NCBI GenBank assembly: GCA_003156805.1
Contig: PMHV01000030.1
Span: forward strand, 73,261-137,260
DNA length: 64,000 bases
DNA from: Acidobacteriaceae bacterium
GTDB lineage: Bacteria > Acidobacteriota > Terriglobia > Terriglobales > Acidobacteriaceae
Direction of reading: 5' to 3'
The number at the start of each line of letters is the position of its first letter. The stretch's first letter is position 1. The notes beneath the pieces are model-generated. The model was given only the letters and a program-made list of their open reading frames with translations. It did not search any database and was not told the DNA's origin. Positions 42,904 through 51,894 of this stretch are shown here, piece by piece. The position numbers and the translations under genes were made by a program.

Positions 42904-44787
42904 TCAATTTGGTTTGGCCGGAGCCGGTGCGGTAGATGGACTTTGCGCCGGAGCGGCGGCCTGCGCCTGCGGTTCGGGCGCCAGCGGCAGGCTCACTTCC
43001 AGGGCGCCGAGGCGATCTGTGGAAATATCACGCACGGCGACGCGGATCGAGATTGCGTTGAGGGGGACATCGAGTTGCTGTTGCACACGATAGATGCTCT
43101 GTGAGTTTTGCCCCCCGCTCACCGGGTCGGTTTTGCCTGAAACCTCGACTAAACCGTTGAGCATTCGGCCATCGTCATCGAAGGCCGCGACCGCAACTTC
43201 CAACATGGGCGGCCGTATGGCATGACCCGTCACTCCCTTAGGTGCGCCAGCCATGAAGGTGTAGTCGATGACATATGGTTGAAGCTTGACCGGAGGCAGA
43301 GGCTTGAGCGGGCGATTCTTGCGACGCACACGGAAGTAGGCGGGCTGATCCTCGAGATTCGCCATCTGTGCCGCGGTCGCCATGGAGGGACTGCCGAGAG
43401 TATGAATGTGCGCCCGAAAGAACAATTGGTGCGCCAGCGGCGCTCCATGCTGCATGTTGGCATAGAGCGAATCTCCCACCTTCCGCGGCGGGGGCGTCTG
43501 AGATCCTTCCGATATACGCTTGAAACTTGCTTTATCGACCAGCGAAGAATCAGGATCGTAGGCGAAGTAGGACCGGCGGTACGACAACTGATAGCCCTTC
43601 TTGTCAAGCTCAACGCGGATGTTGCGAAGTGCGCCATTGTAGTTCTGATTGGAAGGTGAGTAGGTGAGGGTGTAATAGTTGGCGCCATTCTCGACCGCTT
43701 CGTCGAGGACATCTTTGAGTCCGTTATCACTGTAAAATGCGCGGCCTCCTGTGGTTTTGGCAATATCGTCCTGGACCGTGTGGCTGCTGGCGATCGAGGA
43801 AAAGGCTTCGCCTACTGGCGCCTGGCCGGCGCTACCGGAGGAAGCTCCTGTGGTCTGAGCGCCGGTGCCGGACGAATTGCCTGCGCCGTGAGAGCTGGAG
43901 CTCACGACCTCAGCGCTGCCTTTTCCGCAAGGATCGTCAGGATTGCCTACCTCGACGCCGCCGGCATCTACGGGATAAATCGCGACCTGACCTTGCGCCA
44001 TGATAGCGAGCGTTACTTTAACCTCGTCACGGAAGCTCACAGAGGTGTTGTCATCGCGTGGGAAAAGATCCAGAGGAAACGCGCCCGAAAACCAGATCAG
44101 GTTCTTGCGGCCGGGGAGACCATCAAGATACCGGCTGATGAAGGCTAAGACCGAAACCATCATTTCGCCATCGTTACAGCCATAATTACGGCCGTAGATA
44201 AAGACCCGAGGAATGTGCGCCTTGGGCTTTCCCGGATTCAGTGCGGCAAACAACTGCTGCTTGTCGTCCGTGAATCCTTGCACCAGGTGGAGTCCTTCCG
44301 CGAGTACGAAGACGGCGAAGCGCGTGCCGTCGGGCTTGTCGCTGATAAATTTCAGTAGTTGTTGTCGCGCATTCATCTGGTCACTGACTGCCGTGTTCAC
44401 CAGGTCCAGCAGAAGCACGTAGAGTGGGCCGCGCTCCGGCTCACTGGGCACATTCACGAAAGTGTTCGCCGGCAGCGGCGGCAATTTGGGAAATTCCGCA
44501 GCCGACTCCAGATCGTACACATCGAATGACAGAATCTGTTGGGATTGTCCGTCTTCGGCCACGGAAAAATCCTGTTGGGTGAGCCCGTGGACCGGTTTGC
44601 CGAGAGAGTCTGTCACCACCACATCAAGAATGACGCGGTTGACCACGCTCTTGAAAACCAGATCGGGGGATTCTGGCCGCTGCGTGGTGGGTGCGGACTG
44701 CGTAGTTTGTTGCGCGAAGAGAAGATGCGCCGGCAAGGCCAAGAGCGCTGCCCCCAGCGCCGCGCGGAGTGCGGTGGCCATCATCAT
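42904..44787 (-). CDS. Secreted VWFA-related protein, tandem copy B
   Basis: 627 residues from ATG 44787, which has GAGGTGA upstream; the frame is open to 44856 but the added segment is not signal-like. Signal MMMATALRAALGAALLALPA. The core matches copy A: VNRVILDVVVTDSLGKPVHG, LYVLLLDLVNTAVSDQMNAR, LPGRKNLIWFSGAFPLDLFP, DDIAKTTGGRAFYSDNGLKD. Compared with copy A it has an extra Gly/Ser-rich loop (about residues 300-335; SSSHGAGNSSGTGAQTTGAS). The C terminus ends PLAPEPQAQ ... AKPN. Gap to copy A is 109 bases. Confidence 0.86.
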   Translation of the reverse strand: MMMATALRAALGAALLALPAHLLFAQQTTQSAPTTQRPESPDLVFKSVVNRVILDVVVTDSLGKPVHGLTQQDFSVAEDGQSQQILSFDVYDLESAAEFPKLPPLPANTFVNVPSEPERGPLYVLLLDLVNTAVSDQMNARQQLLKFISDKPDGTRFAVFVLAEGLHLVQGFTDDKQQLFAALNPGKPKAHIPRVFIYGRNYGCNDGEMMVSVLAFISRYLDGLPGRKNLIWFSGAFPLDLFPRDDNTSVSFRDEVKVTLAIMAQGQVAIYPVDAGGVEVGNPDDPCGKGSAEVVSSSSHGAGNSSGTGAQTTGASSGSAGQAPVGEAFSSIASSHTVQDDIAKTTGGRAFYSDNGLKDVLDEAVENGANYYTLTYSPSNQNYNGALRNIRVELDKKGYQLSYRRSYFAYDPDSSLVDKASFKRISEGSQTPPPRKVGDSLYANMQHGAPLAHQLFFRAHIHTLGSPSMATAAQMANLEDQPAYFRVRRKNRPLKPLPPVKLQPYVIDYTFMAGAPKGVTGHAIRPPMLEVAVAAFDDDGRMLNGLVEVSGKTDPVSGGQNSQSIYRVQQQLDVPLNAISIRVAVRDISTDRLGALEVSLPLAPEPQAQAAAPAQSPSTAPAPAKPN

Positions 44788-44883
44788 CGAATCACCTCGA
44801 TTTTCAACGTAATCTTCAGAACGGCTCCGGGAATTCAACCCCGCTCTGAGGGTCAAGTTGCGATTCGGGCCCCTTATTATTTC

Positions 44884-46014
44884 TTACTTTGACGCTCCCA
44901 CCTTTTTTTCGAGCTGCGCAATCTGCTGCTTAAGAAGATCTGCGGTTGGGCCATTCGGCGAGTACGTGAGGCAATTGCGCAAATGCGCCAGCGCCCCATT
45001 ATAGTCCGCCTTCCGGGCCAGGATCACCGCAAGAAGCTGTTCGGTATTTGGGATGGTGTGCAAAGGATCCATGGCTAAGGCCTTCAGAGCGCTGGTCTCG
45101 GCAACGTCTGTCTTGCCCAATTGGAAGTTTGCCAACGCGTTCAAATACCAGGTCTGCGACGTGCCGGCGGGATCGAGTTGCAAAGCGTGGCTGGTGTTGT
45201 CCACCACATCCTGCCATTTCTCCGCTTGGGCGGCCAGGGTCGCGAGCTGTTCGTAAGGCAGAATAAACTGCGGATCTGCCGCCGCGGCTTTTGAGAAAGA
45301 GTTTTTCGCGTCCCCCGAGTTTGACGCTTGCTGCAGCCTCCCCAGCTGATACCAGGCCTCGGCGAACGGAGGATAGACCTGCACCGCCTTCTCGAGATCG
45401 TGCTCGGCGCGGTCGGTCTTCTGTTCCATTAATTCGGTGCGCGCCTTGTCGAAAGCCTTTACGGCGGCCGCCGGCGCTGACTCGATGGTGTTGCTTACCG
45501 CTGTAGCCGCCGCTCGTCCTCCCGCACGGGAGAGCGTAAGCGTTCCCAGATCGGGTTCGTCGCGCAAGTTGCGCGGGCTAATGGTGATGGTGCCGGAATG
45601 AAAACCCGTAAAGGAGGCTTGGACGGAGCAACCTTCATAGTGGGTTTCCATTTGCCGCTTCTGATCTCCCTGCAAGCTGAGAGATCCCGGCACGGGCATG
45701 ATCGGAATCAGGAACTTGCCACTGGGGTCCGTGCGCGTGGTCGATACGGTGGTCCCGCTGCAAATCACGGAGACCAGGATGGGATTCCAAAGAAGCGGTT
45801 CGCCCTCGACGCTCACGTTGCCAAAAAGAGCGCCACCCGCCCGCCCCTGGCCGCTCATGTTGGTCCAGTATCCGTAAACACCGCTATCCTGGATGGAGTC
45901 GGGGCGTGTGACCGACGACGGAGGAGCAGCGGTGGAAGTTTTGGTTTGTGCCACGGGGAAAATATTGGAACCGACGAGGGTGAGAAAACAAGCAAACAAG
46001 GATAATTTTTTCAT
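44884..46014 (-). CDS. Exported protein with carboxypeptidase-regulatory-like and TPR domains
   Basis: 376 residues; ATG 46014 has GAGGTGG upstream. Signal peptide MKKLSLFACFLTLVGSNIFP. Residues about 60-165 are beta-sandwich-like (LLWNPILVSVICSGTTVSTT, RTDPSGKFLIPIMPVPGSLS, HSGTITISPRNLRDEPDLGT), resembling a carboxypeptidase-regulatory domain. Residues about 185-370 hold TPR units (QVYPPFAEAWYQLGRLQQAS, ALQLDPAGTSQTWYLNALAN). It is first in the minus-strand set with the two tandem VWFA genes, 96 bases ahead of copy B. An adaptor role for the VWFA proteins is plausible but unproven. Confidence 0.78.
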   Translation of the reverse strand: MKKLSLFACFLTLVGSNIFPVAQTKTSTAAPPSSVTRPDSIQDSGVYGYWTNMSGQGRAGGALFGNVSVEGEPLLWNPILVSVICSGTTVSTTRTDPSGKFLIPIMPVPGSLSLQGDQKRQMETHYEGCSVQASFTGFHSGTITISPRNLRDEPDLGTLTLSRAGGRAAATAVSNTIESAPAAAVKAFDKARTELMEQKTDRAEHDLEKAVQVYPPFAEAWYQLGRLQQASNSGDAKNSFSKAAAADPQFILPYEQLATLAAQAEKWQDVVDNTSHALQLDPAGTSQTWYLNALANFQLGKTDVAETSALKALAMDPLHTIPNTEQLLAVILARKADYNGALAHLRNCLTYSPNGPTADLLKQQIAQLEKKVGASK

Positions 46015-46215
46015 AGACCACCTCACGACACGTGGCTATCCCACATCTTTATTATCCAACAATACGGTGCTTCGCAACCAATAGTTCCCGACAATGGACA
46101 TCACATTTTCTGTTTATCGCGGACGCTGCATCATCAACGCGCACGGCGTGAGTTACGATCAGAGAGTTCACCAACAGAATCCGGAGGGCTACAACGTACT
46201 CCCCGGTCATGCGTT

Positions 46216-47343
46216 ATGCTACAGACGATGCGCGCGACCGTGTCAGTTCTGATCATCTTTGCCCTTTTTGTAAGCGCGGTCCCCGCCCAGGAGCCAAATC
46301 CTGACCAGCTTCTCAACAGCGCCATCGACGCCCAGCAACACGGAGACTATCAGACAGCGATCCGCGACTATCGCAAGCTACTTGAGCTGCGCCCCAACAC
46401 GGTCGAAGCAAAGGTCAACCTTGGAGCCGCTTTGGTGCATGTGGGCGATTTCGACGGTGCGATCGCGATGTACAAATCGGCTCTGCCGTCGGTCTCCCAG
46501 AAGAACGCCGTTCTTCTGAACCTTGCTCTCGCTTATTACAAGAAGGGTGATTTCCAAAACGCAGACGAGCAGTTCGAAACTCTTCATAAGGCACGGCCGA
46601 ACGATGTACGAATTGCGATCCTTTTAGGAGACACCGACGTCCGGCTGGGAAAACCGGCCAGCGCCGTGACTCTGCTTGAGCCGCTGGAGAGCGGAAACGC
46701 TCAGAATCTGGATCTTGAGTACGCCTATGGGTCTGCGCTGATCAAGGCCGGCAAGCGGCGCGACGGGGTTGCGCGAATCGAGAAGGTCGCAAAGCTAGGC
46801 AACAGCGCCGATGCCTACCTGCTGGCCGGGTCGACACTCCTCGACCTCAATGAGTTCGAGGCAGCTCGCCGCGATCTTGACACTGCCCTTCGTCTCGACC
46901 CCAAACTGCCGGGCGTCTACACTCTTGCGGGAACAGCTAGAGACAAAACCGGAGATGTAAAAGAAGCGGAAACCGCGTTCCGCGAAGCCCTCAAGCTCAA
47001 GCCGGACGATTTCGAGGCCAACCTCTACTTAGGCGCAATTCTCTACAAGCGACGGGATTTGGACGAGGCGAAACCCTACCTCGACCGGGCACTGCGGCTC
47101 AACCCTAAGTCCTCCATGGCGCGCTACGAAGCCGCCATGTTCGAGAGCACTTCGGGACAATATGAAGCCGCCGCTCAGGATCTGGAGAAACTGGTCAAAG
47201 ACGATCCTAGCTGGCTGGAGCCGCACGAGGAGCTGGCGGCCCTGTATTACCGGTTACATCGTCCTGCTGACGGCACCCAAGAGAGGAAAATCGTAGAGAA
47301 GCTCACGGCCGAGCAGCAGGCGAAGGGACCGGAAGGACGATAA
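46216..47343 (+). CDS. Exported TPR protein, 375 residues
   Basis: ATG 46216 or 46228; no strong ribosome site in front of either. Signal peptide MRATVSVLIIFALFVSAVPA. Ten or so TPR units cover the rest (QHGDYQTAIRDYRKLLELRP, NLALAYYKKGDFQNADEQFE, LDPKLPGVYTLAGTARDKTG, LKPDDFEANLYLGAILYKRR). It is divergent from the carboxypeptidase-regulatory/TPR gene and converges with the LacI-type regulator. A generic scaffold; partner unknown. Confidence 0.85.
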   Translation: MLQTMRATVSVLIIFALFVSAVPAQEPNPDQLLNSAIDAQQHGDYQTAIRDYRKLLELRPNTVEAKVNLGAALVHVGDFDGAIAMYKSALPSVSQKNAVLLNLALAYYKKGDFQNADEQFETLHKARPNDVRIAILLGDTDVRLGKPASAVTLLEPLESGNAQNLDLEYAYGSALIKAGKRRDGVARIEKVAKLGNSADAYLLAGSTLLDLNEFEAARRDLDTALRLDPKLPGVYTLAGTARDKTGDVKEAETAFREALKLKPDDFEANLYLGAILYKRRDLDEAKPYLDRALRLNPKSSMARYEAAMFESTSGQYEAAAQDLEKLVKDDPSWLEPHEELAALYYRLHRPADGTQERKIVEKLTAEQQAKGPEGR

Positions 47344-47507
47344 CTATCCCCACGGGCACAAACGCAACGTGTGCTGCGACAGTTAGATCGCAATCGTAAT
47401 TCGGCGCCCGCGGTGTTTGAGCCCGTGGTCCTCGATAAAGAGGCATGGGATGCTAGACGCGCGCCAGCTTCCCAACGGAATCATGCCAGCCCTTGGTACG
47501 CTTAAGC

Positions 47508-48548
47508 CTAGGGCTTTGGAGCTGTCGCGGTAGATTCCCGCACCACGAGCTCGGGTTCAATAGCGATTTCCGCAGGATATTTTTCCTTTCCCTCAATTCT
47601 TTCCAGCAAGCTCTGCGCAGCAACTTGTCCCATTCGACTCAGAGGCTGTCTAACCGTGGTAATACTTGGGAAGTGAAATGCCGCGCCCGGAATATCGTCG
47701 AAACCCATGACTGAGATATCTTGCGGCACACGTAATCCCTGCTCCTGAAAAGCCCGGATGGCGCCAATGGCCGAAATATCGTTATAGGCAAAGAGCGCAG
47801 TGAACGGCCTCTTGCGCGCCAGCAGTTGCTTGGCGAAGGGATAGCCCAGTTGCGGCGTTGGATCGTCAATGTCAATCTGCACCGTCAATTCGGAATCGAT
47901 GTTTATCCCCAGCTGTTCAGCCACCTCACAGATTGCATTAAATCGGTCCTCAGAATCGGAGCTAAGAGGATTTCCTTTTAGAACGGCGATGCGCTCGTGG
48001 GACAAGTCCTTCAGATGGTTGAGAGCCAGGAACGCCGCCCGGTGATGATCGAGCACAATGTTTGTGACTCCCGCCACCTTCTTGTGTCCCGCCACGGCGA
48101 CCGTTGGCAGGGACGGTGTCTCGTGAACCGTTGTGTCCACGGTAATAAAACCCTCTACGCCCCGTTCCGACAACAGTTGCGAATATCGATTCAACAACTC
48201 GGGATTGTGCCGATGGGCTACTGTGAGGAAGAAATAATCCTTTTGTCTCAAGTAATCTTCGATGCCGCTGATGATCGCCGAGCCGTAGCTGTCGCCAATC
48301 TCCTCTAATATCACTCCGATGGTGTAAGTGCGCTTGTTGCGCAGAGTCCGGGCGAAGAAATTGGGACGGTAGTTCAGCTCTTTAGCGGCGGCCCGGATGC
48401 GGTTCTTGGTTTGTTGCGGAATCGAGCGGGCCGAGGGTGCATCGTTGAGAACTGTGGAGACTGTGCCTGGAGTCAATCCCAGATGCTGGGCAACTGCCTT
48501 GAGAGTAATGACCTGCGGTCTCTGCCCTAATTTCTTGTTTTGGGCCAT
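47508..48548 (-). CDS. LacI-family transcriptional regulator
   Basis: 346 residues from ATG 48548; an upstream open frame to 48686 lacks LacI features. The N-terminal helix-turn-helix and hinge read VITLKAVAQHLGLTPGTVST then VLNDAPSARSIPQQTKNRIR and LNYRPNFFARTLRNKRTYTI. The rest is a periplasmic-binding-protein-like sensor (TIGVILEEIGDSYGSAIISG, TALFAYNDISAIGAIRAFQE, DISVMGFDDIPGAAFHFPSI). Members bind sugars or nucleosides and repress uptake or breakdown genes. No catabolic gene is adjacent; GH3 (19.6 kb) and xylA (59 kb) in this window are candidate targets, purely by inference. Confidence 0.93.
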   Translation of the reverse strand: MAQNKKLGQRPQVITLKAVAQHLGLTPGTVSTVLNDAPSARSIPQQTKNRIRAAAKELNYRPNFFARTLRNKRTYTIGVILEEIGDSYGSAIISGIEDYLRQKDYFFLTVAHRHNPELLNRYSQLLSERGVEGFITVDTTVHETPSLPTVAVAGHKKVAGVTNIVLDHHRAAFLALNHLKDLSHERIAVLKGNPLSSDSEDRFNAICEVAEQLGINIDSELTVQIDIDDPTPQLGYPFAKQLLARKRPFTALFAYNDISAIGAIRAFQEQGLRVPQDISVMGFDDIPGAAFHFPSITTVRQPLSRMGQVAAQSLLERIEGKEKYPAEIAIEPELVVRESTATAPKP

Positions 48549-48918
48549 GATCTTATCTAAATCGTCTTGATCAACCGCAGTGTAAGTATTTAAGGATCTT
48601 ATATCAGATTCTCGGGCACTGAGGTGCTCTTGCTGGGAGTGTCTTAGAAAAAGCGCTGCCGTGAGAGAAACGGATTCAGATAGCACCAGGATGCTTTAGG
48701 CATTCGTCGATTCTCGACAGGGCGATGAGAGGGGCACGCTGAGCGGCCGGGGATACCCTCTTTCCGCATTCCTGGTGCGCCCAGGCACACTGCTTCTCGC
48801 ACCTCCTAACTCACGGCCGATTGTACATATGTACGCAGACATACATCAATGGCAGTACCGAATGTTCCCATAGGAACATTCGGCGATCAGGAACTCAGAT
48901 CGGGGATGGCGTGGAGCT
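48549..48918. other. Intergenic region with a 12-bp palindrome GTACATATGTAC
   Basis: 370 bases between the regulator start and the lytic transglycosylase end, both on the minus strand. No gene is evident. A perfect palindrome GTACATATGTAC lies at 48823-48834, and the CATA-centred hairpin at 48858-48883. A possible -10 (TATAAG on the minus strand near 48600) could belong to the LacI-type gene, but its -35 is poor. Confidence 0.45.
48858..48883. repeat. Hairpin with GTTCC-CATA-GGAAC core, variant of the palindromes at 4.8 kb
   Basis: Arms CCGAATGTTCC (48858-48868) and GGAACATTCGG (48873-48883) are perfectly complementary around CATA. The core ATGTTCCCATAGGAACAT differs from the core at 4847-4862 by one base. 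Like those copies it lies just 3' of a minus-strand gene (36 bases after the transglycosylase stop). Confidence 0.7.
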
Positions 48919-51012
48919 TTACCGGCTTTGCTGCACGACCAGAATCATGCCGGGACGGAGAACGGCGACGTTTTGGTTGCTGCGCTTGAGCGCGGCCACG
49001 GTGGTCTTGTAGTTGGCAGCAATCGAGTAGAACGTTTCCCCGCTTTTGACTTTGTGATGGACCACCGCGGCTGGTTCAGGCCCTTCCGCGTTTTCAGACG
49101 CGCTTGCGGCGGATCTTGCAGCGGAAGATTTTGCAGAGGAAGATTTGTTGCTGGCCGTATGCGTTGCCTTCTTGCCGGTGGTTGGCTTCGCAGAGCGGGG
49201 CGGCTGAGTCGAAGCCGTTTCTATATCGCCGGAGCTGGGCGTGACGGGCAGGTGGACGGCGAGTACTTTGCGTCCGCGCAGGCTGTCGCCGCGCAGGCCA
49301 TTCCAGCGGCGGATCATCTGCGCAGGCACGCCGAGATTGTCGGCAACGGTTTCGACTGTGTCTCCCTTGCGAACCTTATAGCGCGTGATGCGGCGGGCAT
49401 AAGTCGCGGTGTCACTCAGCGGACGCTTGCCGGGCACAACTGGAATGATCAGCTTGCCGTCGGCCTCAAGCCCTCTCTCGTCGAGATGGTTCGCCTCTGC
49501 GATCGACTTCGCCGTGGTGCGATAGGTGCGGGCGAGAGACGCCAGAGTGTCGCCGGGATGCACAGTGCGATAGCGCCACCACAGACGCATGCCGGGCGGA
49601 ATATTGGCAACGGCCGTTTCGTATCGATCTTTGGTTCCGGCGGGCAAATGAATCTCGAACCTGCCTTCTTTCGGAGTGGCCAGGCGGAGAAGACTCGGGT
49701 TCAAGTCCTGAATTTCGGACGGAGCCGCATCTACACATTCAGCTACCAATCGAATATCTATAGGATAATTTATGGTGACGGTATCATATGCGGCAGGGCG
49801 GTCCATGGCTACGCCTTCAAGGCCGTATTGCGAAGGATTCTTCGCCATGATGGTCACGGCCAGAATGATGGGCACGTAGTTGCGCGTCTCTTTGGGAAGA
49901 ACATTGCGGCGGTATAGCTCCCAGAAATCGGCGTATCCGGTGCGCCGCACCGCGGCCTGCACCGTGCCGGGGCCCGAGTTATATGCGGCCATGGCCAGAT
50001 ACCAGTCGCCAAACTCATTGTACAGATCTTTCAGGTGCCGGGCGGCGGCGCGGGTGGATTTTTCCGGATCCTGACGATCGTCGACCCACATGCTGTGCGA
50101 AAGGCCGTAGCCGCGGGCGCGGCTGCCCATAAATTGCCAGATGCCGCGCGCGCCCGCGCGCGAGACCGCCAGGGCATGAAAGCCGGATTCCGCCTGCGCC
50201 AGATAAATCAAATCCTGAGGAACGCCTTCTTCTTTCAGGATGGGAAGCATCATTTCGCGGTAGCGTCCGGAACGGGCCAGGGCGCGCTCGAACGGGCCGC
50301 GTCCGCGATTGGAGAAATAGCTGATGTAGCCGGCGACCTGGTCGGTCATCATGAGCGGCAGGTCGGAGTGCGTGGATTTGATTTCAGCCTGCGCCTTGGC
50401 CTTCACGTTAGGATCGGCAGCCGGGGTAATGCCGTTGGTTTCGTCGATGGGCGCAGGCTCGGATTGTTGCGCTGCTTCGGAGTCACTGCGAGCGCCAATG
50501 TCCAAGTGGTTAATGCCTTCGACGATGCGGTTGAATTCCTTCCCCAGCCGGTCGTCGGAACGGACGTCGAGGTTGCTGCCCAGCAAGGCATTAAAGGCAT
50601 TGTCGAAGTTCTGTTTGGCGGCGTCGGCGTTGCCGGCCTGATAGTTTTCCAACCCCGCCTGGTATTCCTTTTCGACTCGCGCAATCAAGTCAGCCACGGT
50701 ATCGGATGCGGCGGACTGTAAATTGACTTGGGCTGCGCTCTGAGGCTGATCCTGTCCTTGCGCCGGTTTCTGGGCATCTGCGGCTGGGACCGATGTCGTT
50801 GACTGTGAATTCGTTGAGCTGGAATTCGACGGACCTTTAGCCGGGTCGTCTTTGGCCTGACCTCGCGCGGGAGCGGGTGCGGCAGAAACGAGCGACGGAG
50901 CGGTTGCAGCCGGCAGAAGCGAAACTGGCTTCTGCGCCGTCTGGCAACCAGAGGCGGCAAGAGCGACGCAGGCAATAGCGACGATCCGGACCTGAAGTTT
51001 TGCAACTCGCAT
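48919..51012 (-). CDS. MltD-like membrane-bound lytic murein transglycosylase with three LysM domains
   Basis: 697 residues. The N terminus IVAIACVALAASGC carries a lipobox, so it is probably a lipoprotein. A Pro/Ser/Gln-rich linker (about 25-100) precedes a helical region and the SLT goose-type domain: GVPQDLIYLAQAESGFHALA with the catalytic glutamate in AESGF (about residue 267), then SRAGARGIWQFMGSRARGYG and AMAAYNSGPGTVQAAVRRTG. Three LysM units follow: VHPGDTLASLARTYRTTAKS, YKVRKGDTVETVADNLGVPA and HKVKSGETFYSIAANYKTTV. It cleaves peptidoglycan glycan strands non-hydrolytically. Compared with E. coli MltD it has a longer N-terminal linker. Confidence 0.94.
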   Translation of the reverse strand: MRVAKLQVRIVAIACVALAASGCQTAQKPVSLLPAATAPSLVSAAPAPARGQAKDDPAKGPSNSSSTNSQSTTSVPAADAQKPAQGQDQPQSAAQVNLQSAASDTVADLIARVEKEYQAGLENYQAGNADAAKQNFDNAFNALLGSNLDVRSDDRLGKEFNRIVEGINHLDIGARSDSEAAQQSEPAPIDETNGITPAADPNVKAKAQAEIKSTHSDLPLMMTDQVAGYISYFSNRGRGPFERALARSGRYREMMLPILKEEGVPQDLIYLAQAESGFHALAVSRAGARGIWQFMGSRARGYGLSHSMWVDDRQDPEKSTRAAARHLKDLYNEFGDWYLAMAAYNSGPGTVQAAVRRTGYADFWELYRRNVLPKETRNYVPIILAVTIMAKNPSQYGLEGVAMDRPAAYDTVTINYPIDIRLVAECVDAAPSEIQDLNPSLLRLATPKEGRFEIHLPAGTKDRYETAVANIPPGMRLWWRYRTVHPGDTLASLARTYRTTAKSIAEANHLDERGLEADGKLIIPVVPGKRPLSDTATYARRITRYKVRKGDTVETVADNLGVPAQMIRRWNGLRGDSLRGRKVLAVHLPVTPSSGDIETASTQPPRSAKPTTGKKATHTASNKSSSAKSSAARSAASASENAEGPEPAAVVHHKVKSGETFYSIAANYKTTVAALKRSNQNVAVLRPGMILVVQQSR

Positions 51013-51894
51013 ATTCTTCTATTAAGATGCGCACTACTCCCCGCGGAAGAATCCGCTGAAGTCTACCAAAAAATCGTACCCAGCGGTGGGGCCGGGGTCA
51101 ACGGCGAAAACGTCTCGCTGGCGGTTACCACAGGCACCGGCCCGGCCGTTACCGGCGCGCCGTTGACTTAGACGGCAGAAGCCTTCCAGAAACTTTGGGA
51201 GAGCCGGGTTGTGGGCATGAACTGGTATCTGCCCTTGGTCCTAACACCGTCATCCTCGTTGGAGGCCTACCCGATTGCGGACAGGTCGTCGCCAACTCGA
51301 AACAAGCTAGAGAGCGTTCTAAGGCCAAACTGATTGTTCTGGGAAGGGCGCCGGGCTAGAGGTAGAGACTTGGTGGTTTCTTAACATTAAGACACCACCT
51401 AGAGATTTTCCGACTTGAATCGCAACCCGGGTTTCTGCTACAAGGATGTGAAGGTCGTTTGGGTGAATTGCTCAGGCGGGCTGTCCATAGTTTCCTAGGC
51501 ATGGTTTCCTCGAAGAGAGTGGCAGCTTCGCATAGACGCAACGACCTCATCGGGTCTGGCAAATCGGGGCATGTCCCGCCGGCATAGACCGGAAGGGGCC
51601 AATGTATTTGTCGCTTGTCCGGCGCCTCGGGATTCGTTGCTGAACGGCTCTCGCCGGCGTAAAACATCGAACCTCCTGTAACACTTTGTAGGAGTTTCCG
51701 GTGGCTTTAGATCGCAGGTTCAAAGGTTCTCTGCTATGTTCCGGCGGAGACCTGTGCGCCTGTGCTGCTACTCAAAGTTTCGTTCCCTTCCATTCCTTTT
51801 GTTTCTGCACCAATTCTTGCCACGCGGATGGCGACTCTGTTATCCGCGGTTTCACACCTGAAGTTCAACACACCGCATACGCCGGAGGAAGATA
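51013..51894. other. Long spacer with decayed coding traces and a hairpin
   Basis: 882 bases. On the plus strand, short stretches look coding but are broken: EVYQKIVPSGGAGVNGENVS leading to GTGPAVTGAPLT and a stop near 51171, then ALGPNTVILVGGLPDCGQVV up to a stop at 51359 in a different frame. An imperfect hairpin GGTGGT..ACCACC with inner CTTAA/TTAAG lies at 51372-51399. A minus-strand open frame (51356-51667) has no ribosome site or recognised domain. The ribosome site GGAGGAAG just before 51895 belongs to the next gene. I read the first half as the remains of one or two lost genes. Confidence 0.4.

Noticed and set aside
51356-51667. Minus-strand 103-residue open frame in the decayed spacer
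   Set aside because: No ribosome site, no domain, composition (Pro, Ser, Arg, Cys) typical of a chance frame in GC-rich DNA.
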